A stretch of 7,122 bases of DNA from JBAYNS01 sp041678625 (lineage in GTDB: Bacteria; Patescibacteriota; Gracilibacteria; Peribacterales; Peribacteraceae), in assembly GCA_041678625.1 (NCBI GenBank), contig JBAYNS010000059.1, positions 1 to 7,122 on the forward strand, written 5' to 3'. The notes under the pieces were generated by a model. That model saw only the letters and a list, made by a program, of their open reading frames with translations, made no database searches and was not told where the DNA came from. Shown piece after piece: positions 1 through 5,973 of this stretch. Each line of letters begins with the position of its first letter. Within the stretch, counting starts at the first letter, position 1. Both the position numbers and the translations under genes were made by a program.

Positions 1-16
1 AAGAACCATGCTCATA

Positions 17-33
17 ATTCTGTGATACAGAAT
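17..33 (-). other. Short perfect hairpin downstream of the large SLH gene
   Basis: A perfect 7-bp inverted repeat (ATTCTGT / ACAGAAT) with a 3-nt loop lies about 47 nt past the stop codon of the large SLH gene. In the minus-strand transcript it is followed by TATGAGC rather than a U-run, so it is not a textbook intrinsic terminator. It could mark the 3' end of the transcript or be chance. I see no other feature in bases 1-79. Confidence 0.3.
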
Positions 34-79
34 CTTTGAGAATATTCCGCTTTTTGGACGTAAAGTGTCAGCCGTCTGC

Positions 80-2362
80 TCAATCCATCCGATAGCGCGT
101 TGATCGTACAAGTGTCCGCGTAATATCGACCCAATCGAACGTGGTGGTGCCGTCATCCCATGAAATTGTTCCGGTGTCCGTACGATCCCCCAACCCGTTC
201 AGGCTCGCCTGCAGCACGCTGCTGCCTGCGCCTGCTTGTGCATTCACAATACGCGCACGCATCGCCAGATCAACGTATGCCCCCTGATCGATGGTCGTAC
301 CAATGACGCTGTTTTCCAGATTGGAACAGGTGACGATAATTTCTCCTGTTGCTCCGGAAGCAACGCACGCTTTGGTAGCGTTAGCATTCAATGGATTGTA
401 GAGCGCTATGGTCATCGGATCGATTTCCACGTTCTCTGCATTCACGGTAAAGATCAGATCTCGTATGTGCACGGGATAGTTCTTGCTGCTCACAAGGCTG
501 GAAGCTGTAAAACGGAAGGCGGCGAATGTTGCAGTCCCCAGCGGTACGGGCGTGCCATCAGCATCATCATGCGCATTGGCAATCATAATAATTGTGGATG
601 CGGCCATATCATGAATGGGACTCATGATCACGGCGTTCACTGCAGGAACATTCGTGCCGATAAATATTTCACCTTCTGCAAAAGCATCACTGTCATTCTG
701 ATGTAATGCATTGTCCGAACCGACGCCTGTTGCCTCTATCGCTGGCGCTGCAATGTCGGAGGTAAGGTAGAGTGCAAATGTATCGCCACTGACATCTGCG
801 GGTGTATCCGGGCGAACAAATCCTTTTACGAGGATGACATCCTCCTGATCCTGCTTGATGGTAAATGTTGTCTTTGCGCATGCACGACCGGTTGCCGGAG
901 TCGCACAGGTAATGCCGCGCGCCGTTGCAAACGGTGTTGTACTGCTTCCGCGGTAGAGCTCCAAATAATCAACATGCTCACTCATTCCGGAAAAGTTCAT
1001 ATCCGTAATCAGGATATCCTCTGCCTCTGCACGCAGACGTACACGGAGAAGAACAGGGCTGAGTTCGCCTGCACGGATCTGCCTGCTGCGTACCGGAACG
1101 GTATCCGCAGTGACATACAGGTTCCCGCGATCTGTAATCGTTACATCCCGCGGAGTATCCGTGACGACCGAAATCCAACAGATTTCTTCACCGCATCCGG
1201 CAAAATCCGTATCGATTCCCGTCAGATCTCTTCCGTCTTCCACGCCAACAGCCGTAACGTACTGCAATCTCTGCGTCGCAAATCCTAGCGCAATGGTTCC
1301 CGGCGTTCCCGGATCGGCAAGATCGGCGACAATTGCAATACGACGGAATACACCGTCTTGCACCAGAATAGAGAAATCTGAAAATGCGAGGATATCTCCC
1401 TGTGCAGTTCCCGTTGCCACCAATGTTTCCATTACGCCGTCTCCGTCTACATCAGTAAGCATGCGGTAATTCCCCGCGCTGTTCATGTTGCCAACGGCAC
1501 TGGTGAATTCTAACCCTGTTAGCAATACATCCTGCCTCCCCGCAGCGACATCGAATTCCAGAAGTGTCACATCATTCGATCCTTCAGACTGATCAATAGC
1601 TCCGGAGGGCCGCTGTTCCAGATACAGCGCTGCATGGTACACCGGTTCCGGAACAATAATACAAATACTGCTGCATCCGTCTCTGTCTTCATTGTTGCCA
1701 TCATCACATTGTTCGTCTGCTTCAACGATACCGTTACCACATATAGGAACCACAGGCTCTTCTTCGCGCGGCTGTGGCCCTACGCCTGTGACCTCGGGAC
1801 TGATGGTAACAATGAGCACCGCCATCTCGCTCCGCGTGAGCAAATGCGCCGGATCATAAGGGAAATCATCAAAGACCCGCTTGCTTGCTGCAATATCAAA
1901 ATACGGGTCATACCAATTGGGAGGACCATCCGGATAGACCGGCAGACGTAATTCCCGCGCATCAATAATAATCTTTAATGCCTCTGCAAGATTCACCGTA
2001 CGTTCACCGCGGAATGTTCCGTCGGGATAACCGTCAATGATTCCCCGCTCTTTGGCGGCGCATGCATGCCGCCAGAACCACTGCTCTTCTCCGGTAAAAT
2101 CTTGGAAGCACTGTGCATCTTCGTCAGAATATTCCTCATCTCCGTACACAGCGATCATCATAATTTTGAGAAATTCCGCACGGTTGATACTGATATCCGG
2201 CCGGAAGAGCCCATACCCATATCCCTCGACAATGCCTCGCGCATGCAAGTACTCCACTTGCGATGCATGCGGATGCCCCACCACATCAATGAACGGTTCC
2301 ACCTGTGCGAACACCAGAACAGGTGCAAGCAGAAGAATAGCGAGAATACTTAAGCGATGCAT
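80..2362 (-). CDS. Secreted SLH-domain surface protein with Cys-rich motif and three tandem beta domains
   Basis: The 760-residue product is probably exported and anchored to the cell wall as a surface-layer or S-layer-associated protein. Residues 1-19 form a signal peptide (short HR n-region, Leu/Ile/Ala core, cleavage after VFA). SLH repeats lie near 23-70 (FIDV, then GYGLFRPDISINRAEFLKIM) and 85-135 (DGYPDGTFRGERTVNLAEALK), with a degenerate third at 153-187 (LLTRSEMAVLI). Residues 208-234 match the Myxococcus-type Cys-rich motif (CGNGIVEADEQCDDGNN, then DGCSSIC; cysteines 208, 219, 230, 234). The rest, about 241-760, is Gly/Ala/Thr/Asp-rich beta sequence that I read as three divergent copies of one domain (about 241-383, 406-553 and 566-740). 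Domain 1 has an Asp-rich DVDGDG loop at 304-309, a possible calcium site. The ATG is fixed by the signal peptide, and an extended -10 promoter abuts it. The gene is monocistronic and divergent from the tRNA. SLH export is well supported; ligand and exact role are unknown. Confidence 0.88.
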   Translation of the reverse strand: MHRLSILAILLLAPVLVFAQVEPFIDVVGHPHASQVEYLHARGIVEGYGYGLFRPDISINRAEFLKIMMIAVYGDEEYSDEDAQCFQDFTGEEQWFWRHACAAKERGIIDGYPDGTFRGERTVNLAEALKIIIDARELRLPVYPDGPPNWYDPYFDIAASKRVFDDFPYDPAHLLTRSEMAVLIVTISPEVTGVGPQPREEEPVVPICGNGIVEADEQCDDGNNEDRDGCSSICIIVPEPVYHAALYLEQRPSGAIDQSEGSNDVTLLEFDVAAGRQDVLLTGLEFTSAVGNMNSAGNYRMLTDVDGDGVMETLVATGTAQGDILAFSDFSILVQDGVFRRIAIVADLADPGTPGTIALGFATQRLQYVTAVGVEDGRDLTGIDTDFAGCGEEICWISVVTDTPRDVTITDRGNLYVTADTVPVRSRQIRAGELSPVLLRVRLRAEAEDILITDMNFSGMSEHVDYLELYRGSSTTPFATARGITCATPATGRACAKTTFTIKQDQEDVILVKGFVRPDTPADVSGDTFALYLTSDIAAPAIEATGVGSDNALHQNDSDAFAEGEIFIGTNVPAVNAVIMSPIHDMAASTIIMIANAHDDADGTPVPLGTATFAAFRFTASSLVSSKNYPVHIRDLIFTVNAENVEIDPMTIALYNPLNANATKACVASGATGEIIVTCSNLENSVIGTTIDQGAYVDLAMRARIVNAQAGAGSSVLQASLNGLGDRTDTGTISWDDGTTTFDWVDITRTLVRSTRYRMD

Positions 2363-2378
2363 GGCACCTATTATAGCA
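2363..2378 (-). promoter_or_regulatory. Extended -10 promoter of the large SLH gene, apparently leaderless
   Basis: On the minus strand the sequence TGCTATAAT (2378 down to 2370) is a perfect -10 hexamer with the extended TG dinucleotide. No good -35 is present at 16-18 bp, as is usual for extended -10 promoters. The expected transcription start, seven bases past the hexamer, falls at about 2363. That is next to the A of the ATG (2362), so the mRNA would have virtually no 5' leader. The only purine-rich stretch before the ATG (AGGTG) is too close to act as a Shine-Dalgarno site. Confidence 0.6.
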
Positions 2379-2387
2379 GGCTTTCGT

Positions 2388-2416
2388 GCTCCACGATGAC
2401 TCGGTTTCGTGGTAGC
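2388..2416. promoter_or_regulatory. Inverted repeat between divergent promoters, possible operator
   Basis: GCTCCACGA (2388-2396) and TCGTGGTAGC (2407-2416) form a 9-bp inverted repeat with a one-base bulge and a 10-nt loop. The motif TTTCGTG also occurs as a direct repeat at 2382-2388 and 2405-2411, 23 bp apart or about two helical turns, and TCGTG/CACGA forms a second small palindrome (2384-2396). The element lies just upstream of the -10 of the large SLH gene and just before the -35 of the tRNA. It could bind a regulator of one or both genes. It has no U-run and is unlikely to be a terminator. Confidence 0.35.
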
Positions 2417-2417
2417 C

Positions 2418-2446
2418 TTGACATCGTAACATCCTCAGCTGATTCT
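2418..2446 (+). promoter_or_regulatory. Candidate sigma-70-type promoter for tRNA-Arg
   Basis: A perfect -35 hexamer TTGACA (2418-2423) is followed after 17 bp by GATTCT (2441-2446), a weak match to the -10 consensus. A start near 2453 would give a leader of about 47 nt before the mature tRNA 5' end at 2500. The consensus -35, the correct spacing and the position support it; the weak -10 is the main doubt. Confidence 0.45.
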
Positions 2447-2499
2447 CTTTGTTGTGGAGTTACACAATGTATCGGTCTTTCTTCCTTCGCTGTACACAT

Positions 2500-2576
2500 G
2501 CCCGTGTAGCTCAATTGGATAGAGCACCAGTCTTCGGAACTGGGTGTTGTAGGTTCAAGTCCTGCCACGGGCACCA
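2500..2576 (+). tRNA. tRNA-Arg (anticodon UCG)
   Basis: A complete cloverleaf can be drawn. The acceptor stem is GCCCGTG (2500-2506) with CACGGGC (2566-2572). The D stem is GCTC/GAGC (2509-2512, 2522-2525). The anticodon stem is CCAGT/ACTGG (2527-2531, 2539-2543) with loop CTTCGGA, giving anticodon TCG at 2534-2536. The variable loop has 5 nt. The T stem is GTAGG/CCTGC (2549-2553, 2561-2565) with one G-U pair and loop TTCAAGT. Base 73 is A, and CCA is encoded at 2574-2576. The anticodon reads CGA, and possibly other CGN arginine codons, by wobble. It is the only plus-strand gene in the window. Confidence 0.97.
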
Positions 2577-2579
2577 TTC

Positions 2580-2694
2580 GATTCGTCCCGCATACGCGGG
2601 ACTCACTCATGGTAAACCACGATTTCGCTTACCGGCGAATCAAATGACACTGAGCGAGTGATCCGCCAGAGGCGGAGAACGAGTCGAAGTGTCC
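2580..2694. repeat. Composite palindromic intergenic element downstream of the tRNA
   Basis: Several inverted repeats lie end to end. There is a perfect 7-bp hairpin GTCCCGC/GCGGGAC (2585-2602, loop ATAC), GGTAA/TTACC (2611-2633), an outer pair GATTCG/CGAATC (2580-2585, 2636-2641), a 6-bp hairpin TCCGCC/GGCGGA with an AGA loop (2662-2676), and an enclosing pair GACACT/AGTGTC (2646-2651, 2688-2693). None has a U-run. The TGAGCGA...GAGTCGAAG phrasing resembles short palindromic repeats dispersed in intergenic regions of many bacterial genomes. Only one copy is in this window, so repetitiveness is inference. The remaining 2695-2787 holds another pair, CACGGT/ACCGTG (2746-2773), and nothing else I recognise. 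Confidence 0.45.
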
Positions 2695-2787
2695 AATAGC
2701 TTACACACAATTCTTCAAAACTCACTCACCGTCCGACCCCGAGCTCACGGTTGATGGATGATAAGCCACCGTGTCTTCTGTGTGAGT

Positions 2788-2821
2788 AAAAAAACACCCG
2801 CCCTGAGGCAAGTGTTTTTTT
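2788..2821 (-). terminator. Intrinsic terminator of the histone-like gene, probably bidirectional
   Basis: Arms 2788-2797 (AAAAAAACAC) and 2812-2821 (GTGTTTTTTT) pair perfectly. In the minus-strand RNA the inner segment TTGCC/GGCGG (2811-2807 with 2802-2798) continues the stem through two G-U pairs to a 4-nt UCAG loop, and the 3' arm supplies the U-run. It begins 17 nt past the histone-like stop codon. In the plus-strand RNA the two G-U pairs become C-A mismatches, so termination from the tRNA side should be weaker but possible. Confidence 0.85.
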
Positions 2822-2838
2822 AAGAAGCACGATACATG

Positions 2839-3000
2839 CTATTTCCTTTTCTTTGTTGCCTTCTTTCTCTTCGCTGGCTTCCTCTTTGTGGCCTTCTTTT
2901 TTGTGGCCTTCTTCTTCGTCGTCTTCTTTTTTGCTGTCTTGCGAGCTGCTGGTTTGCGCGCCGCCTTCTTTACAGTGCGCTTCTTTTTCTTTGCTGGCAT
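2839..3000 (-). CDS. Small histone-H1-like Lys/Ala/Thr-rich DNA-binding protein
   Basis: The ORF encodes 53 residues, beginning MPAKKKKRTVKKAARKPAAR: 25 Lys, 6 Arg, 10 Ala, 7 Thr, 3 Pro, one Val, and no acidic or aromatic residue. The second half repeats K-K-K-A-T units (about residues 27-50). This composition is typical of bacterial H1-like tails (Chlamydia Hc1/Hc2, AlgP-like proteins), which bind nucleic acid through charge and condense the nucleoid. The ATG is the only start possible: no alternative start codon lies between it and the in-frame TAA upstream. A strong terminator follows directly, which supports a real, separately ended gene. No Shine-Dalgarno sequence precedes it (CCCCACTTCTGCT-ATG). 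It lies 223 nt downstream of ribBA and probably has its own promoter. A basic ribosomal or RNA-binding peptide is an alternative; a chromatin role is inference from composition. Confidence 0.82.
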   Translation of the reverse strand: MPAKKKKRTVKKAARKPAARKTAKKKTTKKKATKKKATKRKPAKRKKATKKRK

Positions 3001-3223
3001 AGCAGAAGTGGGGAAAATAATATAAATAGGAAAGAATTAAAATGAATTCTACGTTGTATAACGATAAGCGGAAGTGTTTTTGTGAAGCGCAGAAAAGAAA
3101 TTATGTTTTTTTGCACAAAGAGATGTATAAGGACGCATTGTGAATTTTTGTTTTCTGCTTGCGGAAATCTTTACACAAATTTTTCATTTTTTCTGTGCAA
3201 CATTGCAGAGAAAAAACTTTGCG
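3001..3223 (-). promoter_or_regulatory. A/T-rich spacer holding the likely promoter of the histone-like gene
   Basis: This 223-nt stretch between ribBA and the histone-like gene is visibly richer in A/T than its surroundings. On the minus strand, TATATT (about 3024-3019) lies 18 nt before the ATG and could be a -10, giving a leader of about 11 nt; the -35 match (TTCATT, 16-bp spacing) is poor. An inverted repeat TTTTTTCTG/CAGAGAAAAA (3187-3195, 3206-3215) follows the ribBA stop, but in the minus RNA its U-run precedes and its A-run follows, the wrong polarity for a terminator. CGTT-GTAT-AACG (3052-3063) is a small palindrome. I see no convincing gene in it. Confidence 0.35.
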
Positions 3224-4435
3224 TTATACACGATGTAATTGATGACCCATCTTTAATTTTTTTGTGTGCAGATATTTTCGTTGTCGTTCGTGCACGCATG
3301 TTACTTCAATGGGAACAGTTTCAACGATGTGTAATCCGTGTCCTTCCAACCCAACAATTTTTTTCGGATTATTCGTAAGCAACCGCAAGTGCGTGATGTT
3401 GAGTTCTTTGAGTATCTGCGCTCCGATACCATACTCGCGAATGTCATCGGCAAATCCCAGTTCTGCATTCGCCTCTACGGTATCCATTCCCTGTTGCTGT
3501 AACGCATAGGCGCGCACTTTATTCGCCAAGCCGATTCCGCGCCCTTCCTGGCGCATGTAGAGCAACACACCACTTCCATTTTCTGCTATAGCACGCATGG
3601 CCTGATGCAACTGACTGCCGCAATCGCAGTGCAATGATTCCATCGTGTCCCCTGTTAAACATTCCGAATGCACACGCACCAGTGTCGGTTGCATCGGATC
3701 AATCTCTCCTTTTACAAGAGCAACATGCTCTTTGTTTTCCAACGTATCCGTAAACACATGCATGCGCCACATGCCTGTTGCTGTTTCCAGATCGCACTGT
3801 GCTTCATGACGGACAAAGACTTCGGTACGACGACGATGCGCAATCACATCCGCAATGGAGATGACGAAGATGTTGTGCTCCATTGCAAAATCACGTAATG
3901 CGGGTAACCGCATCATGGTGCCATCGTCATGCATCATTTCACTGATGACCGCTCCTTCACGTAATCCCGCAAGACGACAGAGATCAACTGCTGCTTCTGT
4001 GTGACCTGCGCGCACAAGTACTCCGCCATCGCGTGCACGCAAAGGAAATACATGACCAGGCCGCCTTAGATCATCAGGGACAGCTGCAGTATTGATTGCA
4101 ACCTTCACCGTATGTGCACGATCATGCGCCGAGATTCCTGTTGTTACTCCTTGCGCAGCTTCGATACTCACGGTGAATGATGTTTGCAAATGCGAAGTAT
4201 TTTTTTTCACCATCGGTGGCAGATCAAGCTGATCAGCAATGTGGTTACTGAGTGGCATGCATACGACTCCCCCTGTGTGTCGAATGAGAAACGCCATCGC
4301 TTCTTCAGTCACGTGCTCAGCGGCAATCACCAGATCGCCTTCGTTCTCGCGATCTTCATCGTCCACAACGATGATCATGCGCCCCTCGCGCAATGCGGAG
4401 AGTGCATCCGGAACAGTGGCAAAGGAAGCTTCCAT
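3224..4435 (-). CDS. ribBA: Bifunctional 3,4-dihydroxy-2-butanone-4-phosphate synthase / GTP cyclohydrolase II
   Basis: This cytoplasmic enzyme supplies both riboflavin precursors. The N-terminal RibB domain turns ribulose 5-phosphate into 3,4-dihydroxy-2-butanone 4-phosphate. The C-terminal RibA domain opens GTP to the diaminopyrimidine. The RibB half (about 1-200) has the acidic metal-binding loop DDEDRENEGD (25-34), GVTTGIS (96-102), RPGHVFPL (125-132) and GHTEAAVDL (144-152). The RibA half (about 205-403) has VRVHSECLTGD (253-263), zinc ligands Cys259, Cys270 and Cys272, RQEGRGIGL (295-303), the LGFADDIREYG segment with Asp331 and Arg333 in the catalytic positions, and NNPKK (355-359). 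At 403 residues it is of normal length for the fusion. The start is fixed because an in-frame TAG lies only three codons upstream. No Shine-Dalgarno lies at normal spacing; AAAGGAG is 23 nt before the ATG. It is separated from ribE-ribH by an SLH-protein gene. Confidence 0.97.
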   Translation of the reverse strand: MEASFATVPDALSALREGRMIIVVDDEDRENEGDLVIAAEHVTEEAMAFLIRHTGGVVCMPLSNHIADQLDLPPMVKKNTSHLQTSFTVSIEAAQGVTTGISAHDRAHTVKVAINTAAVPDDLRRPGHVFPLRARDGGVLVRAGHTEAAVDLCRLAGLREGAVISEMMHDDGTMMRLPALRDFAMEHNIFVISIADVIAHRRRTEVFVRHEAQCDLETATGMWRMHVFTDTLENKEHVALVKGEIDPMQPTLVRVHSECLTGDTMESLHCDCGSQLHQAMRAIAENGSGVLLYMRQEGRGIGLANKVRAYALQQQGMDTVEANAELGFADDIREYGIGAQILKELNITHLRLLTNNPKKIVGLEGHGLHIVETVPIEVTCVHERQRKYLHTKKLKMGHQLHRV

Positions 4436-4481
4436 AGTGGAAAGCTACTGTAACACTTCTCCTTTGTGCATTGGAGCATTT

Positions 4482-4501
4482 AGAGGAGTTTTCACTCCTC
4501 T
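4482..4501 (-). promoter_or_regulatory. GAAA-tetraloop hairpin in the leader between the SLH-PPC gene and ribBA
   Basis: The minus-strand RNA forms AGAGGAGU-GAAA-ACUCCUCU, a perfect 8-bp stem closed by a GNRA-type tetraloop. It lies 43 nt after the SLH-PPC stop and 46 nt before the ribBA ATG. It is followed by AAAUGCUCC rather than a U-run, so it is not a normal terminator. Its 3' arm (CUCCU) could instead pair with the downstream AGGAG (about 4464-4459), which would give two exclusive folds. Possible roles are an mRNA 3'-end or processing element, or leader control of ribBA. It does not resemble an FMN riboswitch. Confidence 0.5.
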
Positions 4502-4544
4502 GGAACCATGATCCGAATCCTGCAAAAGGACAGATCTGAGAAAG

Positions 4545-5918
4545 TTATCGCAACTGAACCGTATACGTCTGTGAAGAAGCTTTGGGCGCTTTCCGTCCAA
4601 TGCCAATGTAGTACGTTCCCGTAGGATACTGATAGCTCTGGTTACACTCTGGGCCGGTGAAGCCAAAGAGATCTACATCCGCCATGGAATAGATGATGCA
4701 ACGCAGTTCGGCTGAATTCCCGATGTCGACTGTCATGTTCGTCTTCTCGGAAACCGTGAACTTGTAGTAATCCTCCAGATCATTGGCCGTTAACGTGTTC
4801 GTCTTGGTCTCATCCTTCTTAATGATCATTGCCTGAACAAATCCGTCGTTTCCGTCACCAATACTTTCTTCCGTTGCGACATCGAACGTGACATCCGCCA
4901 CAGTCGGCTGCAATTGCAGCTGGTACGAACCCGCACGCAATGCTGTACGCAGGTAGCAGTACCGACCAGACTGATAGCCCAAATAGTACTCAGAAGAGAA
5001 GCTACTCTCTCCTAAGAGATACAAACGACAAGACACCGCGCCCTGCTGACCCGACTGCAGAGAAACTGTTGTAGACACGATCATAGATTTGGCGAGAGTG
5101 AAGCGGAAACTGTACGGATCCTTTTGAGTGAATTTCCCGCTCTTGGTAAAAGGAAATGTCGTATCAATCACCATGGCCTCTACGCCTATTGATGATGCTG
5201 AGGAAGTACTGCTCGTCTGTCCGGTATCATCCTCGTCATTCGTTGTATCATCTGTGTCATCGTTCGTCCTACGATCCTCATTCAATTGCACGCGCAATGC
5301 ATTGAAGATGTACGCGGCAGCTTCTCCGCGCAAGAGTGGCCAGTCGGGATAAAAACGCGTCCCCTCCTGTCCGGGGATGGGCAGAATCCCCTTGATGAAT
5401 GCGGAATAAAGATATTTGGTGTACCACGCGGCAGGGGAAACATCCACGAAATTGATAATATCCCGATCGTATTCAGAAATATTCGCGACTTCAATGCCAA
5501 AGACTTCGGCAATCATTTTGAGTGCTTCTACACGATTGACCAGAGTCGACGGTCGGAAAGTACCATCGTTATACCCCTGTACATAGCGATTAGCCGCTGC
5601 ATCACAGACATACTGCTCATACCAACTTCCTTCTTCTACATCCTTAAAGCAATTGCGGCTTGTGGGATCGGGCAATTTCCCCTTGGCCTTGTAGAGCATT
5701 TTGAGCATTTCCGCACGGTTGACTGCGCGGCCGGGATAGAAATTTCCATCCGGATTGCCGTTAATCACCTGGGCTCCTACCAGGGATTCAATTGCTTCAC
5801 GGTAAATATTTCCTTCCGAAACATCGGGGAAAATGGAAGCAAATGCCGGCGTAATTGCTACTCCATGGAGTAGCAGAGAAAGTGTGCAAAGAAATGTCCA
5901 CGGCCTGCGCATGATCAT
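4545..5918 (-). CDS. Secreted SLH-domain protein with two C-terminal PPC-like beta domains
   Basis: Read from ATG 5918 the product has 457 residues. A signal peptide spans 1-27 (RR near the start, hydrophobic core, cleavage after AFA). Three SLH repeats follow, near 29-74 (FPDVSEG, then GNPDGNFYPGRAVNRAEMLK), 90-136 (FKDVEEGSWYEQYVCDAA, then GYNDGTFRPSTLVNRVEALK) and 155-207 (FVDVSPAAWYTKYLYSA, then RFYPDWPLLRGEAAAYI). A disordered Asp/Thr/Ser-rich linker covers about 213-243. Two related beta domains (about 247-347 and 358-457) have the pattern of PPC (pre-peptidase C-terminal) domains: DPYSFRFTL or DLEDYYKFTV at the front and AGSYQLQL or TGTYYIGIG near the end. No catalytic domain is present, so a wall-anchored structural or binding role is likely. 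A TTG nine bases upstream or the ATG at 5912 are alternative starts. A weak promoter (TTGTGG, 18 bp, TACGAT) lies in the 55-nt gap after ribH; read-through from ribH is also possible. Confidence 0.87.
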   Translation of the reverse strand: MIMRRPWTFLCTLSLLLHGVAITPAFASIFPDVSEGNIYREAIESLVGAQVINGNPDGNFYPGRAVNRAEMLKMLYKAKGKLPDPTSRNCFKDVEEGSWYEQYVCDAAANRYVQGYNDGTFRPSTLVNRVEALKMIAEVFGIEVANISEYDRDIINFVDVSPAAWYTKYLYSAFIKGILPIPGQEGTRFYPDWPLLRGEAAAYIFNALRVQLNEDRRTNDDTDDTTNDEDDTGQTSSTSSASSIGVEAMVIDTTFPFTKSGKFTQKDPYSFRFTLAKSMIVSTTVSLQSGQQGAVSCRLYLLGESSFSSEYYLGYQSGRYCYLRTALRAGSYQLQLQPTVADVTFDVATEESIGDGNDGFVQAMIIKKDETKTNTLTANDLEDYYKFTVSEKTNMTVDIGNSAELRCIIYSMADVDLFGFTGPECNQSYQYPTGTYYIGIGRKAPKASSQTYTVQLR

Positions 5919-5973
5919 AGGGGGCAAGAGTTACCGCTTATCGTACCGTGTTGTAGGTATAAACCACAAGATT

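Noticed and set aside
2371..2610. Minus-strand frame of 79 codons across the tRNA (contains VAGLEPTTPSSEDW)
   Set aside because: It is the antisense translation of tRNA-Arg, a well-known kind of spurious protein entry; the cloverleaf explains the sequence.
2449..2661. Plus-strand frame of 70 codons (contains RVAQLDRAPVFGTG)
   Set aside because: It is the sense translation of the same tRNA and the downstream palindromes; this phrase recurs in databases only because tRNAs are conserved.
2836..3045. Plus-strand Leu/Cys-rich 69-codon frame resembling a membrane peptide
   Set aside because: It is the complement of the Lys-codon-rich histone-like gene (AAG/AAA read as CTT/TTT). The minus frame has a fixed ATG and a terminator.
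3187..3216. Inverted repeat after ribBA as an intrinsic terminator
   Set aside because: In the minus-strand RNA the U-run comes before and the A-run after the hairpin, the wrong order; the stem also has a C-A mismatch.
5286..5873. Plus-strand 195-codon frame inside the SLH-PPC gene, and a 156-codon plus frame at 236-706
   Set aside because: Both are shadows of strong minus-strand coding regions with signal peptides and recognisable domains; neither product shows a motif.
5919..5927. TTG at 5927 as the start of the SLH-PPC protein
   Set aside because: Two ATG codons lie 9 and 15 bases downstream and give a better signal peptide n-region; there is no ribosome site to favour the TTG.
3062..5944. 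Shared 11-mer CCGCTTATCGT near the histone-like promoter region and upstream of the SLH-PPC gene
   Set aside because: The two copies lie in opposite orientation relative to their genes, and matches of this length are expected by chance in a 7-kb window.
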